The translations under genes were made by a program, and so were the position numbers. The notes under the pieces were generated by a model. It made no database searches. It worked only from the letters and a program-made list of their open reading frames with translations, and had not been told where the DNA came from. 64,000 bases of DNA. Source: Marsupella aquatica (taxonomy: Eukaryota; Marchantiophyta). The DNA lies in the NCBI GenBank assembly GCA_973895155.1, contig OZ316894.1, positions 14,880,001 through 14,944,000 of the forward strand, read 5' to 3'. Shown piece after piece: positions 23,518-34,642 of the stretch. The stretch's first letter is position 1, and every line of letters starts with the position of its first letter.

Positions 23518-23715
23518 CCGATAGCACTTAAAACGTCTTTCTTACTATTCCTTGTTCAAAAAGCAAAAAAATGACAAGTTTCTTACATAAACCTATATCG
23601 AGCCATTCCACAACAAGACCTGAACAACGGCTCGATATAGGTTTATGTAAGAAACTTGTCATTTTTTTGCTTTTTGAACAAGGAATAGTAAGAAAGACAT
23701 TTTAAGTGCTATCGG
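23518..23715. repeat. Near-perfect hairpin, 87-bp arms and 24-bp loop
   Basis: The left arm 23,518-23,604 and the right arm 23,629-23,715 are reverse complements with one visible mismatch (ACGT against ACAT). They include a 7-nt A/T run that matches exactly. GCCGTTGTTCA just left of the left arm (23,506-23,516) is also repeated in inverted form at the loop/right-arm border (23,621-23,631). It could be a foldback transposable element, a hairpin-RNA or microRNA-like locus, or a recent template-switch palindrome. Confidence 0.9.
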
Positions 23716-26008
23716 AGTAACTAGGTTTTAGGAACTTAAGTAGGTAGAATAGGAAAGATAGTGGAATGGAAGGTTACTGAGTTGTAAGCAAGTGACAAGG
23801 GATAAGAAAGGTCTTTATGATGGGGCATACAACGTTCCGTCCTTATTTAGACTAGGCGACTATTCCGAGCCGGAGAAACAACCCCACACTTGAAGTCTTA
23901 GTTTTGGTTCAGATTTTTTCCATAGATGCTAGGAGGTCCCTAGAGCACCCCTAAAAAGTTAGATGTCAAGTGGGGTCTCAACCTAGGGTTTCCTTGTGTT
24001 TTGGTGCGACTTAAATTAACAAAATAGCGGGTCCCGGGAAAAATAGCTGATGAGTAAATTTAGGAGTTCCAAGTTTGGAAGTGGGTTAGATATGGTCCAC
24101 TCTATCCCTGGGAACTTGTGGTAGAATCTGGGTATCTTTGGTTACTTTTTGGGAGCATCTCAAAGGTGAAAAGAATTTTGGAAAATATAATAATTAACCC
24201 ACTTTACCTAATTTTAGAAAATCGGTGATAAGGTTTTGTCTAGATATTAGTAAACCAGGACATAGGCCTATGTCCATAGAATATGTGTATATACTAAGAA
24301 GTAATTTTGGACTCATGTGTGATTTTTGGGGGCGGTCCAAAATGGCCTGGAAATACTGTTTCCCAACAAAAAGTATCAACCGCGTCGGCGGCGACCACGA
24401 CTTAAGCACGAGGCCAGGGCGACTCAAGCACGAGGTCAAGAACACCATAAGGGTCAATACATGAGATGCTTGCTTCGAATTGGGATCAAGAGGCAGCTAC
24501 GAAATTGAATTGAGCTGCTATAGCTTCAGGCATGGGATGCTGATCAGAATTGGCTAGCTGCCTCGATGCTGCTGATTGGAATAGAGCTGCTTGCTATGGA
24601 GAAATAGGCTACTGCTGATCAAGAGATAGCTGGCTGGCTATGAGCTATGGTGGGCTATGAAATTGAAGGGCTGGCAGCTGATCAGACTTATTGCTGCACC
24701 AGAATTAGAAGGGCTAGCTTCAAGCACGAGATGTTGAGTGTTGGCTGATTAGTAAGTATGCTGCAAGCTCAATAGTGTTGCTGCTCTGCTAGCTACGAAG
24801 TTGAGAAGGGTGAGCTATGGCCGGCTGCTGGAGAATAGAGCTAGGCTGCTAGCAAATTGATTGAATGTAGTAGCAAACGGACCAGCTGCAAGGAAGGAAT
24901 TAAGAGGGCTAGCTGCGAATTGGTGGGCTATGGCTGCTGCAAAATTCTGCTGCAATTTTGAATCACTTGCAAGGCTGGATGGTTATGGAGGTGGACTGAG
25001 AAGGGTGCTGCAAACCTGGTTGAGCTGGCTCGCCCGGGCTGAACCCAAGGGACAAGACACTCGCCCGGCACTTGGGCTTCAGCACTTAGCTCCCTCCCTT
25101 GACCTGCTGCCATTCGAATCTAACAGAGAATGATGCACTTTCAGATTGAATTCAAGAGAGAGGAAAATGGCTGCAAAAATTGATGTCCTTATCAAATTCT
25201 TCATAAGAAACGTGAGTATAATGAGAGTACTCTCCCCTGGTGACACCTGGAATCTCCATAAGGGGCGTGTAAGGTAAGTGTAATCGGGTCGCCGCTTACA
25301 CCCACTTTACACCAAAAACAGGCCTTGGGAGAATGGGCATAACTTTGGCTAGGGGTATCCGTTGGGGCCCAAATTTTTTTGTGCTGAGTTAGGGGAAGGT
25401 AAGGCGCCCCTTGGTGAAGGTGGAAACCCAGAAAAAGAATCACTCAAACATATTTTTAGCCGAGGCCATGAGGGGGTCCCGATAGCTTGCAAACCAAAGT
25501 TGGCATAGGGGAATGACTACCAAATTTAGGGGCTGACCTTTCTTGCATCCATACTACTTTAGTTAGGCTATAGGGAAGGGTACTTACCTTTTTTCAAAGG
25601 TGTAAGGCCATCATGTTAAGAAAAGTAAGTATAGGGGGTAGTTTACTTAGGATAGTAAAGGGGTTACAAGTAAAATAGGGGCATCTTTGACTAGGCACAA
25701 CTTGAGACTCATTCACTCTTTTTTCGAGCTTTCAAGTGGTCCCAAGCTGGTGAGGAGGACCATAAGTGGGAGCAGGTTTAGAGGTCAAAGCATGCAAGTC
25801 ATGTGTGGCATATTCCAGGGCTTGGAAGGAGTCCAAACAATATGTTGTAGGGTGGGCTACCAACTATAGAGTTGGACTTTGTGTGTTAGGAGGACTTGGG
25901 GGATGAGTAGTTGGACCCCAAGTCAAGCTTGGTGTGGTGTGGAAGGATAATAGTATATAAGGAGTAAGTTTTCATTTGTTAGGGACCGGGAGTCTCATCT
26001 CTTAAGTG
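23716..26008. other. Non-coding DNA flanking the gypsy insertion on the left
   Basis: Only short frames occur, none with a recognisable domain. 24,460-24,990 repeats the AGCT/GCTG-rich texture of 22.1-22.8 kb. 25,100-26,000 is AT-rich with many short GTAAG and TTAGG words. It is the pre-insertion target side of the gypsy element. Confidence 0.4.
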
Positions 26009-26013
26009 GAATC
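26009..26013 (+). repeat. Target-site duplication GAATC (left)
   Basis: GAATC directly precedes the 5' LTR, and the same 5 bp follow the 3' LTR at 44,059-44,063. A 5-bp duplication is what Ty3/gypsy integrases produce. It proves the two LTRs belong to one insertion. Confidence 0.93.
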
Positions 26014-27336
26014 TGTGGTATGGGTGTCCCTGCAATTTTTTCTGGAAACTTGTTTATTTTTAGCATATCTCAAGATTTACTTACACTTTAGACGCCTCCG
26101 GCCAACATTTACTTGTTCTGGACACTTATAGAAATATTTGACATCTCCGGCTTTCCTGACGATTCCTAGTGTACTTTGCCCGACGCTGTGACTAGCGTCC
26201 GTTTCTTTTACTCATGACGCTTTTGAGCAGCGCCCGACCGCCACCAAGACTCTATGAGGATTTCACACGACGCTGTGAGCAGCGTCCACCCTAGTATTGA
26301 TGCTGTGAGCAGCGTCCGTTGATTTTACTTAAGACGCTTTCAGCAGCGTCCGCTTCTACTCACAACGCTTCTAGCAGCGTCCGCTCGTCAATTAGACTTA
26401 GTTTTTGAAGTAGATTACTAGTAGAGTAGTATTTTGCCACCCTGGAAGTACTCATGCTGTACTTCTCCCTTGTTTAGTTTTAAGCTTGGAAAGGCACGAC
26501 TGTTCTTGCCTCCATTTTTGGATTCCAGCACTTATAAGACAGAGTAGAGTGCTCATTTGAAGTAGAGAGAAATAGACTTAATACTGTATTCAGAATTGAG
26601 TCTTCTGAATAGTTTCCTCCTCCTTCCATTGTAACAAGGCATGCTGTGAGTGTTTTGTATGGAAGTAAAGCTGTATTGATTGAAGTTGAGATTGAATTTC
26701 AAGAGATTCCTGTGGTGATTGAATTCAGTTACAGATTTCTGAAACTCGTATTGAATTCACTACTAGGCTTGCTTGCAGAGTCAGGATTCGCTAGCCAATT
26801 CAAGAATAGTTAATGATAAATGAGAAGTAAATTCTGATTCTCAGAGTAGTCAGTACCGTTGTTTTGATTCTGGAATATGGTTTAGAGTTTGACTGAATTG
26901 CGCATCGCTAACATCAAACCATGTTGACAACATTTTAAATCATATCATTCATTTGCAACCAGAAAGCTTCTAGTTCATCAGATTGAGAATTCCATTATCA
27001 TTAACCTTTGTGTTTTGAAGCGTGAGATTGATGAATTATGAGACAGATTTCATGTCTACACTGAGCCCAAATCCTTTCTGAAGGAGTGGCAGTAGTAGCT
27101 TGTAGTCTCTAAATCCTTACTCATTTCTTCTTTGATTCATAAATCAGGAGTTCAGTTACTTGGTTGTTTGTTTATTTGATTTTTCGTTGAAAAGTGAAGT
27201 CAGCATAGAGCTCAGGGCTCTAAATCACTCAGAGTGATAAAAGTTATACAATTCATTCTGAAATATGTTCTTAAAGGGATCGAAACCCTGGTTTTAGGTG
27301 AGAAGAGTCACTTTTGATACTTAGCACTATACGACA
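26014..27336 (+). repeat. 5' LTR of the gypsy element
   Basis: It is 1,323 bp, bounded TGTGGTATGG...ATACGACA, and aligns along its length with the 3' LTR. It contains six GACGCT...AGCGTC inverted repeats (26,182-26,383). A definite TATA box was not identified; AT-rich stretches near 26,530-26,590 are possible start regions. Confidence 0.95.
26182..26383 (+). repeat. Array of six GACGCT-N(5-8)-AGCGTC hairpin motifs in U3
   Basis: Copies start at 26,182, 26,216, 26,269, 26,299, 26,333 and about 26,364. The best form is GACGCTGTGAGCAGCGTCC. The 3' LTR has the same array (42,907-43,110) with some C-to-T and G-to-A changes. Single copies recur in the leader (28,130 and 28,212) and after pol (39,335 and 39,397). 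They may be protein-binding sites or RNA hairpins. Confidence 0.85.
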
Positions 27337-27342
27337 TCTTTT

Positions 27343-27360
27343 TGGCGCCGCTGCCGGGGA
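27343..27360 (+). other. Primer-binding site, tRNA-Asp type
   Basis: TGGCGCCGCTGCCGGGGA lies 6 bp inside the 5' LTR. It is complementary to the 3' end of plant tRNA-Asp(GTC) (ending GGCAACGGCGCCA) with one mismatch. This is the usual primer of Athila/Tat-type elements. Confidence 0.88.
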
Positions 27361-28554
27361 ACGAATTTAAGATTGAATTGACGTACAGGCAGTGTATGCC
27401 AGAAGGAGCTAGACGGGAGAGGAATTCACGTTCTACTATAATTGTGAAGGTGTGTCATCACTGCAGTTAAAAAGATGAAGAGCTTCCATTTCGAGGTGAT
27501 GCCGTACTCTATCCAAAGCGCCCCGGAAGCTCTCTTAAGAGTATTGGAAAAATTTGTGGTGCCAAACTTAAGAGAAGAAACCCCTCTCCCACCAGAAAAG
27601 GCCTCATAGAGAGGAGCTGTTGCTCGGCAAGTTGCTTTGGAGACAGTCAAAGACACCAAAGACACTTTGAGTGACAAGTGAAGTTATCATAACTTTGCTC
27701 GGGACGTATGATTTGTAAAATTGTCCAACCACCCTGGTTCGTGTGACCGATGCCACCTATCTGATCTTTGGGAACATTAAGAATTAGGAATTTGAGGAAT
27801 CGTTATGTTAATTCTTGGGTTCTGAGCCTGAGAGGGAGGAATGGCATACATTGGTTAACTATCACCTGGTGGGAAGATGAAAGTTTGCATTTAGTAATAT
27901 TAAGGCTGAATGGTAGGATCACACAGGAGAGATATTTAGTCATTTCCATTCGGGAGTTAGCGGAAGGAATCATGCACCAGGAATTGCGTAGAAGATTAGG
28001 AAGGAGATAGACGCCTGATTGGCCTAGTGTAGCGTACCATGTGGTAAAGAAATTTCAGGGTGTAGGAAGTCGGAGATTATGGGGAACGCCCGGTTCCAGT
28101 AATCGCCACCGTAAGGATGAGATAAGGAAGGACGCTGCAAAGAGCGTCCAATGCAATTCGTCCCAGAAGACTCCGCAAGTCAGGACGCTTCCAGTAACGT
28201 TCGATCCCAGTGGACGCTATGAGCAACGTCCGTCGGAATCTATGACGAACCAACGTGCGCGATGCTTCTGGTGTGCCTTTCCGCGTCTCAACCCGAGGGA
28301 CGCACCAGGGAAAACGAGGTTTTAGAATCTCGGCTGGTCACTGAAGGGAAGTATTAGCTATGGGAACGGGATAGCAAGGGGGAGGAATCATGCCAGGGAT
28401 GTTGAACGATGCTACGGGAAGTCACTTTGAGGAAACAGGTTCATATCTCCCGGAGTGGGGTGATAACGTCGCACCGAAATAATGACTCCTTACATAAAGA
28501 CTCCTGAGGAGCGGGTCGGGTGTCTCAAAATCACCCGTGCTTGGAGAATGAGGG
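27361..28554 (+). other. Untranslated leader between primer site and gag
   Basis: About 1.2 kb with several short upstream frames and no domain. It carries GACGCT-type inverted repeats at 28,130-28,150 and 28,212-28,232. A packaging or translation-control role is possible but not shown. Confidence 0.55.
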
Positions 28555-31500
28555 ATGTCTGAGGGAGATCCACCGAATAAAAGAAAACCTACCAAGACCT
28601 CCAGTAATTCGGATGCCGCAAAATCAGTAGTGACCCCTCAAACATTATTACCCGAATTCCAGTCACCAGGAGCACCTGCACCGGGTAGTGTGTGGAAACA
28701 AGTGAGATCTATTCAAGAGGCAAGTGGCTCTGTGGAAAGGCCCACGTCGACCCGACCCCTGTTTGTAAATCTTCGTTCAGGTCCAAAACTTATTGGTTCT
28801 CAAAAGATCAAGCTCCGCCAGCAGACAGTACGTTCGGTGAACCAAATTGACTCTGGTGTGGATAGTGCCACTGAGAGGGCCTTATCTCATACTGAAGGAA
28901 GAAATTTGGGTTTGCCTGAGAACACAGTTGCAGAACCGCTGGCCCAAGATAATTCTGTCGATCTTTTACAATTGGATAATCCAGAACCACTGAGCGAAGC
29001 CGGGGGTTCGTCCTCTAGTGAGACAAGCAGCAGTTCTGGTAGCAGCAGCCAATCCGGCAGTTCAGGCTTGGGCAGCCCAAACCCATTTGCTACCCGATCA
29101 GCTCTTCCTTTCGTTACCCTCCTAGCTCCAACCACGATGGCTCAAAATAATGTGAGGTACGACCGGTTCTTCGGTACTTCCAAGGAGGATGCAGAGGTGT
29201 ATTTGAAAGAATTTGAAGCTGCAGCTGCATCCAATGGACAGAGTCAAGACGCTGAAAAAGCCAATCTGTTTGGTGGTCTAATGAAAAAGGGTGCTCAGAA
29301 ATGGTATGACCGTTTCCCGGACAAGCAGGATTGGGGGAAATTGAAGGCTGCTTTCTTGGCCAAATATAAAGAAGAAGGAGCAGCTGCGCGTGCCTTTGCC
29401 CGAATCTCACATCTGCACATGAAGAAACATGGGTCTGTAAGGAAATATGCCGACAAATTATTGGATTTGGTAGATCAATATAATCCAGCTACATCGAAAT
29501 CTACTATCAAGGACTGGTTTATTAACGGTTTACCCTCCAGGATTGCTCGTTACGTGAGACGAGAAGGTGGCACCACTTTGGGAGAAGTACAAGAGGCAGC
29601 CCAGAAGTACGTGGACTCAGAAATTTCAGAGAGAAAACGAGTTAAGAAAGACCTGAAGAAAGACAAAAGAAAGAAGAAGAAAACATCCAGGTCTAAATCT
29701 GACTCGGAGGCGGAATCAAGTGAAAGTAGCACTAGTGAGGAGGACGAGAGTACAAATTCGAGCACTAGTGATAGTTCAAGCTCAAGTTCCGACTCAGAAT
29801 CCGTTGCTCCTAAAAAGAAGAAATCCTCTGTAAAAGGGAATAATAAAGTTCCCAACCAGAAGAAGATGGATCGCATGATGGAAGAACTCTCTGGTCAATT
29901 GTCCAAGTTGAATGTCAATATCGCCATGGTAAAACCAGTGCGAAGGTTGCCTGCTCCCATGAGAATGAACGTATGGTGCACCCGATGTAGTCAGCAGGGC
30001 CATTACCCGAACGAGTGCCCCACATTACGAACTCTGGTGAATTATGTAGATGGTCAAGAAGAGGCTGAGGAGTATGAGTACGATCCCGCGTATACCGTCC
30101 AAACAGCACCCCGTGGACAGTATTTCCCACCACCTCCTGCTTCCAGGCCGACTTGGGGACCACCTAAGCCCACTTTCAATAAACCAACATCAAGACCACC
30201 CATGGGACCCCCGGGAGGATATCCACCACGAGGAATACCGCGTCAAAAAGGGGCTTGTTGGAATTGTGGCCAACCTGATCATTATTCACCCCAGTGCCCT
30301 TATCCCAAACAGGAGGTGGGGTATACACCTATCTGTGGAAACTGTGGAAAAGAAGGACACTTACCGGTGGAATGCCCAAATCCGGCTAAGCCTAGGCTGA
30401 TGGTTCGATTTGCTCAAGAACCAGTTAAAGAAGCCAGTCGACCTGAAGCCAAGATTCGGATGGTTTATTCTGAAGAGATGGAGCAATGCAGCTTCATTCA
30501 ACATATGGATGTAAATCGGGTGGAATTAAAGCCAGATTCACTTTTTCATCAACCAGTATTCGGGGTGGTGCCTGATGTCTTGGTAAGTCATTTAGTGAAA
30601 CCGGAAGTAGTTGGTATGCCGAATGATCGAGTTCAGAATCAGGATAAAGTTCTGACTAATATTTACGCAACTACTCGTTCGAAGAAAAAGGAGACCAAGA
30701 AGCATGAGCATCAGAAGGTCGCGAAAGCTCCCAAGGATGAAGGGCGCAAGCCATGTGAGGAAGGCCTAGACAAAGAAGACGACCTTGCTTATGACCGATA
30801 TGATCCAAAATACTTCTTGCCCGACATCTCTTTGGAAGTGAAAGACCATCTGGAAGAGCTAGTTAAGGAGCAAGTGCAATCTCCTAACTCACCAGTAGTA
30901 GTCAAAGCTAAAGAACCACTGAAAAATCCAGGTTATGATATTGTTGAAGATGTCAAGAATCATCCTGCACATATCACCATTGGGGAATTATTACAGGACA
31001 ATCCCGTTTATAGGCGACAGCTGAGGAGCCTCCTTGCAGGAAAACGGAGGAAGAAGAAGTTACCTTCTGTGGATGTGCTACGAACAGAGTGGGAGGACAA
31101 AGGACCGATGGAAATTAAGGTTCAAATCCAGGGGTGTGTCATTCAGAGAGTTCCTGTGGATGGAGGAGCCAGCGTTAATCTGATTACACAGTCAGCAACA
31201 TTTAATTTGGGTTTCACTAAGTTTGAGCCCACTCCCAAGATTTTGCGCATGGCGGATCAGTCTCGTGTGGTACCCATAGGAAAGCTGACCAAAGTAGAAA
31301 CTTTGATTGCTGGTGTCCCTTTTCTGTTGGATTATGTGGTTATTAATCCGGAAATACCATCCAACTTTCCTATTTTGTTAGGCCGACCATGGTTGTATAA
31401 GGCTCAAGTTCAGGTTAATTGGCAATCTCAAGAGCTTTCATTTGGGAAGCCTAAGGTGACTGTTAGTTGGGTTCCGGAACGACATTTTGGAGAAACACAA

Positions 31501-31635
31501 ATAGATGATGGGTACACCTCGGATTTTTCGACCTCTTCGCTAGTCCTGCAGCCATTGGAATTTGAACTGGAGGAAGTTCGTTACTTGGAAGTTTATTTGT
31601 CTGATGCTCCCATAAAACCAACTAGGCCCTCCTGA
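28555..31635 (+). CDS. gag: gag-protease polyprotein of the gypsy element
   Basis: 1,026 aa from the ATG at 28,555. Residues ~200-365 form the gag capsid-like domain (RFFGTSKEDAEVYLKEFEAA, KKGAQKWYDRFPDK, LKAAFLAKYKEE). A Lys/Ser/Glu-rich stretch follows, then three CCHC zinc knuckles at about 29,972-30,019, 30,256-30,300 and 30,331-30,375 (CTRCSQQGHYPNEC, CWNCGQPDHYSPQC, CGNCGKEGHLPVEC). Near the C-terminus the retropepsin active site VDGGASVNLIT (31,155 onward) and ILLGRPWLYKAQV follow. The frame is intact. It ends in a TGA after which pol continues in the same frame. Confidence 0.93.
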   Translation: MSEGDPPNKRKPTKTSSNSDAAKSVVTPQTLLPEFQSPGAPAPGSVWKQVRSIQEASGSVERPTSTRPLFVNLRSGPKLIGSQKIKLRQQTVRSVNQIDSGVDSATERALSHTEGRNLGLPENTVAEPLAQDNSVDLLQLDNPEPLSEAGGSSSSETSSSSGSSSQSGSSGLGSPNPFATRSALPFVTLLAPTTMAQNNVRYDRFFGTSKEDAEVYLKEFEAAAASNGQSQDAEKANLFGGLMKKGAQKWYDRFPDKQDWGKLKAAFLAKYKEEGAAARAFARISHLHMKKHGSVRKYADKLLDLVDQYNPATSKSTIKDWFINGLPSRIARYVRREGGTTLGEVQEAAQKYVDSEISERKRVKKDLKKDKRKKKKTSRSKSDSEAESSESSTSEEDESTNSSTSDSSSSSSDSESVAPKKKKSSVKGNNKVPNQKKMDRMMEELSGQLSKLNVNIAMVKPVRRLPAPMRMNVWCTRCSQQGHYPNECPTLRTLVNYVDGQEEAEEYEYDPAYTVQTAPRGQYFPPPPASRPTWGPPKPTFNKPTSRPPMGPPGGYPPRGIPRQKGACWNCGQPDHYSPQCPYPKQEVGYTPICGNCGKEGHLPVECPNPAKPRLMVRFAQEPVKEASRPEAKIRMVYSEEMEQCSFIQHMDVNRVELKPDSLFHQPVFGVVPDVLVSHLVKPEVVGMPNDRVQNQDKVLTNIYATTRSKKKETKKHEHQKVAKAPKDEGRKPCEEGLDKEDDLAYDRYDPKYFLPDISLEVKDHLEELVKEQVQSPNSPVVVKAKEPLKNPGYDIVEDVKNHPAHITIGELLQDNPVYRRQLRSLLAGKRRKKKLPSVDVLRTEWEDKGPMEIKVQIQGCVIQRVPVDGGASVNLITQSATFNLGFTKFEPTPKILRMADQSRVVPIGKLTKVETLIAGVPFLLDYVVINPEIPSNFPILLGRPWLYKAQVQVNWQSQELSFGKPKVTVSWVPERHFGETQIDDGYTSDFSTSSLVLQPLEFELEEVRYLEVYLSDAPIKPTRPS

Positions 31636-31641
31636 CAATTA
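31633..31641 (+). promoter_or_regulatory. Candidate leaky stop between gag-pro and pol (TGA CAA TTA)
   Basis: The gag-pro frame ends in TGA and the pol frame resumes in the same phase at once. The six bases after the stop, CAATTA, fit CARYYA, the tobamovirus-type readthrough context. This would let a fraction of ribosomes make Gag-Pro-Pol. The alternative is a decay mutation that happens to fall here. I could not find an obvious ATG start for pol before about residue 35 of the downstream frame. Confidence 0.6.
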
Positions 31642-34600
31642 ATTTCATCATCGGAAGTGGGCCCAGCAGCAGACGAACCTCCTAATACTGAGTCTACTGG
31701 GGATTTACACCATGATATGGGAGTGTCAGCTACCCTTGAGCCAGTTGCACCAGAAGTATCCGAACTTGGACTTCAGCCGGCAAACCTCACGGATGGAATT
31801 GTGGATCCAAAAGCTTGCCAGAAAATCGAAATTGAGCCAGGCAAGTTTTTGAATATTGGTAAGCATATCGAAGGGGAGCTATGGGAACAGTATATCAGTT
31901 TATTAACCCAGTATAAAGATGTTTTTGCCTGGAGTCATTCTGATTTAAAAGGTATCCATCCACATTTGGGCGAACATCGTAATGACCTTATGGAAGGAGC
32001 AGTACCTGTCCGACAGAGACAGTACCGTTTGAACCCCAAATATTCCATCCTGGTTAAAGACGAGTTGGACAAGCTCACGGCTGCTGGATTTATCTACCCG
32101 GTCTTGAGTAGTGAATGGGTCTCACCAATTGTCATTGTCCCCAAAAAGCCGGGACCCGATGGTAAAACGAAAATTCGCGTTTATCAAGACTTTCGGAAGT
32201 TAAATGCTGCCACTCGGAAAGATCATTATCCTTTGCCATTTATTGATCTGGTACTTGATTCAGTGGCCTTGCATGAGTTATACAGTTTTTTAGATGGGTA
32301 CTCTAGTTATTACCAGGTGTCCATTCGGAAGGAGGATCGCGACAAGACTACGTTCACCACCGACTGGGGTACATATGCATTTACCATGATGCCTTTTGGG
32401 CTGTGTAATGCCCCAGGTACTTTTCAGCGCATTATGATGATCATCTTTCAAGAATATTTGTGGCATTTCATGGAGATTTTTATTGACGACTTTTGTGTTT
32501 ACAGGTCAGCGACTGAACACCTCGTCGATTTGGAGAAGACATTTCAGAAGTGTAGAGAGGCTCAGTTGTGTCTTCATCCAGAAAAGTGCTTTATTGGTAT
32601 GAAGGAGGGAATTTTGTTAGGCCATGTTATTTCACAACGCGGCATTGAGGTTGATACGGAGAAGGTTAGAGTAATTGTGGAGTTGCAACCACCGACCGAT
32701 TTAAAGCAGCTTTGTGCTTTTCTGGGACATGTGGGGTATTATCGTCGGTTCATTTATAAACATGCTAATATTGCCTTACCCTTAACCCAACTGTTAAAAA
32801 GTGATGTGGAATATACATGGAATGAGGAGCGGCAGCAAGCATTCCAGTTGCTCAAGGATCGGTTAATCTCTGCACCTATTTTGTCACCCCCAGATTGGAC
32901 TAAGAAGTTTCATGTCTTCATTGACTCTTCTGCATTCTACATTGGAGCTAATCTCAGTCAGAAGGATGTGGAAAACCGTGACCATCCAATTTACTATGCC
33001 AGCCGCCAATTGAGTGCAGCCGAGAAAAACTACTCTGTCACTGAACGGGAAGCTTTGGCCATCGTCTTTGCGTGTAAGAAATTTCGTTACTATTTGTTGG
33101 GGTATCAGGTTATTTTTCACACTGATCATAATTCCTTAAAATATTTGGTTAACCAAGTGGATCTCTCAGGACGAGTAGCCCGGTGGGTTTTACTACTCCA
33201 AGAATTTGATTATGAAGTTCATGTCCGACCTGGCAAACATCATGAGAATGCAGACTTCTTATCTCGGTTACCTGGTCCAGAGAATCAGCATAATCTCTTT
33301 GATGAATTTCTTGACGAGCATTTGTGGCACATTGAAGGGGAGTCTTCTCGATATTTTAATATTGTGCACATGCTGCTTCATGGAACGTTTCCTGAAGGCT
33401 TTAATTCGGAAGAACGAGCTGTCTTTGCTCATAAGGTGGGTCCCTATACCATTATTCGGGGCACTTTGTTTAAACAAGGTCCTGATCAACCATTGCGACG
33501 TTGTCTAGAGGATAGGGAACTTCCCCAAGTAGTTGAAGCTTTACATTCAGGAGAGACCGGTGGGCATTATGCTGTGAATACCACAGTTAAGAAAATTTTG
33601 GATGCTGGATACTGGTGGCCTACTATGCATCGGGATACTTACAATTTTATTAAGACCTGTGATCCCTGTCAAAGGATCGGGAAGCCCACTGCTAGTTCCA
33701 AATGGCCTCTTACGCCTATCCTTCCGTTGGCACCATTTGAGAAATGGGGGATTGATTTTATTGGCCCAATTTCTCCAGCAGCTCGGAAAAGCCGAAGCAA
33801 ATATATTATTCTGGCCACTGATTATGCCACCAAATGGGTAGAGGCGAAAGCTACTCGCAAGAATGATGCTATAACCGCATCTGCATTTCTCTTTGAGCAC
33901 ATTATCACTCGATTTGGTTGTCCTTTGGAGTTGGTAAGCGATAGGGGTTTGCATTTTCTTAACTCAACTATTGAGTTAATCACTGACCTTTATCTTATCA
34001 AGCATCGCAAAACTACTCCTTACAACCCCCGAGCTAATGGCTTAACCGAGAGAGCTAATGGCATTATGGGCAAGATTCTGAATAAAATGGTAGAATCTCA
34101 CAAGACAGATTGGGATGTGAAGCTCCATTCTGCATTATGGGCTTACCACACCGCTGAGAAGATTACAACTCTTCACACCCCTTCTATCTGACCTATGGCC
34201 TGAATAGTATTATTCCTATAGAATTTTTGCTACCAACGGAACGTATCTTGGTACCAAACCGACTCTCCCCTTCAGATAGTCTCTCACATCGGTTTTCCAA
34301 TATTGTTAAATTAGAAGAAGTTAGACTTTTATGGTAATGGTAATGGTAATGTATTATAAGCTCCGGGACCATGAAAGTCAAAGGAGCTGCCACAAAAAGT
34401 AAAGTACAATGCAATCAAAGAAAAGAGCAACCAAAAGAGATTGCTCAGAAGAGGACAACTATGTCCTCAAAGAAACTATGGACCTAGAGAGCCCTATGGA
34501 CCTAGAGAGCCCTGAAAGATTTTCCAAACCTATTCTCCTTTCCCTATCCACCGCAAAGATATATCTTCCAAGTTGTTGAGGGGGCAGACCAAACAATGCA

Positions 34601-34642
34601 TACAAATCTTTCACCAAGATTTGAGATGCCATCCTAACCCCC

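Noticed and set aside
24861-25133. A 90-codon frame in AGCT-rich DNA as a host gene
   Set aside because: Low-complexity composition, no recognisable domain and no supporting splice or promoter signals.
26182-26383. CRISPR-like spacing of the GACGCT hairpins
   Set aside because: Intervals are irregular, the units vary and the context is an LTR in a eukaryotic genome.
28887-29876. Open frames on the minus strand inside gag, some over 100 codons
   Set aside because: They mirror Ser/Asp/Lys-rich gag coding and carry no domain; the plus frame has zinc knuckles and a protease.
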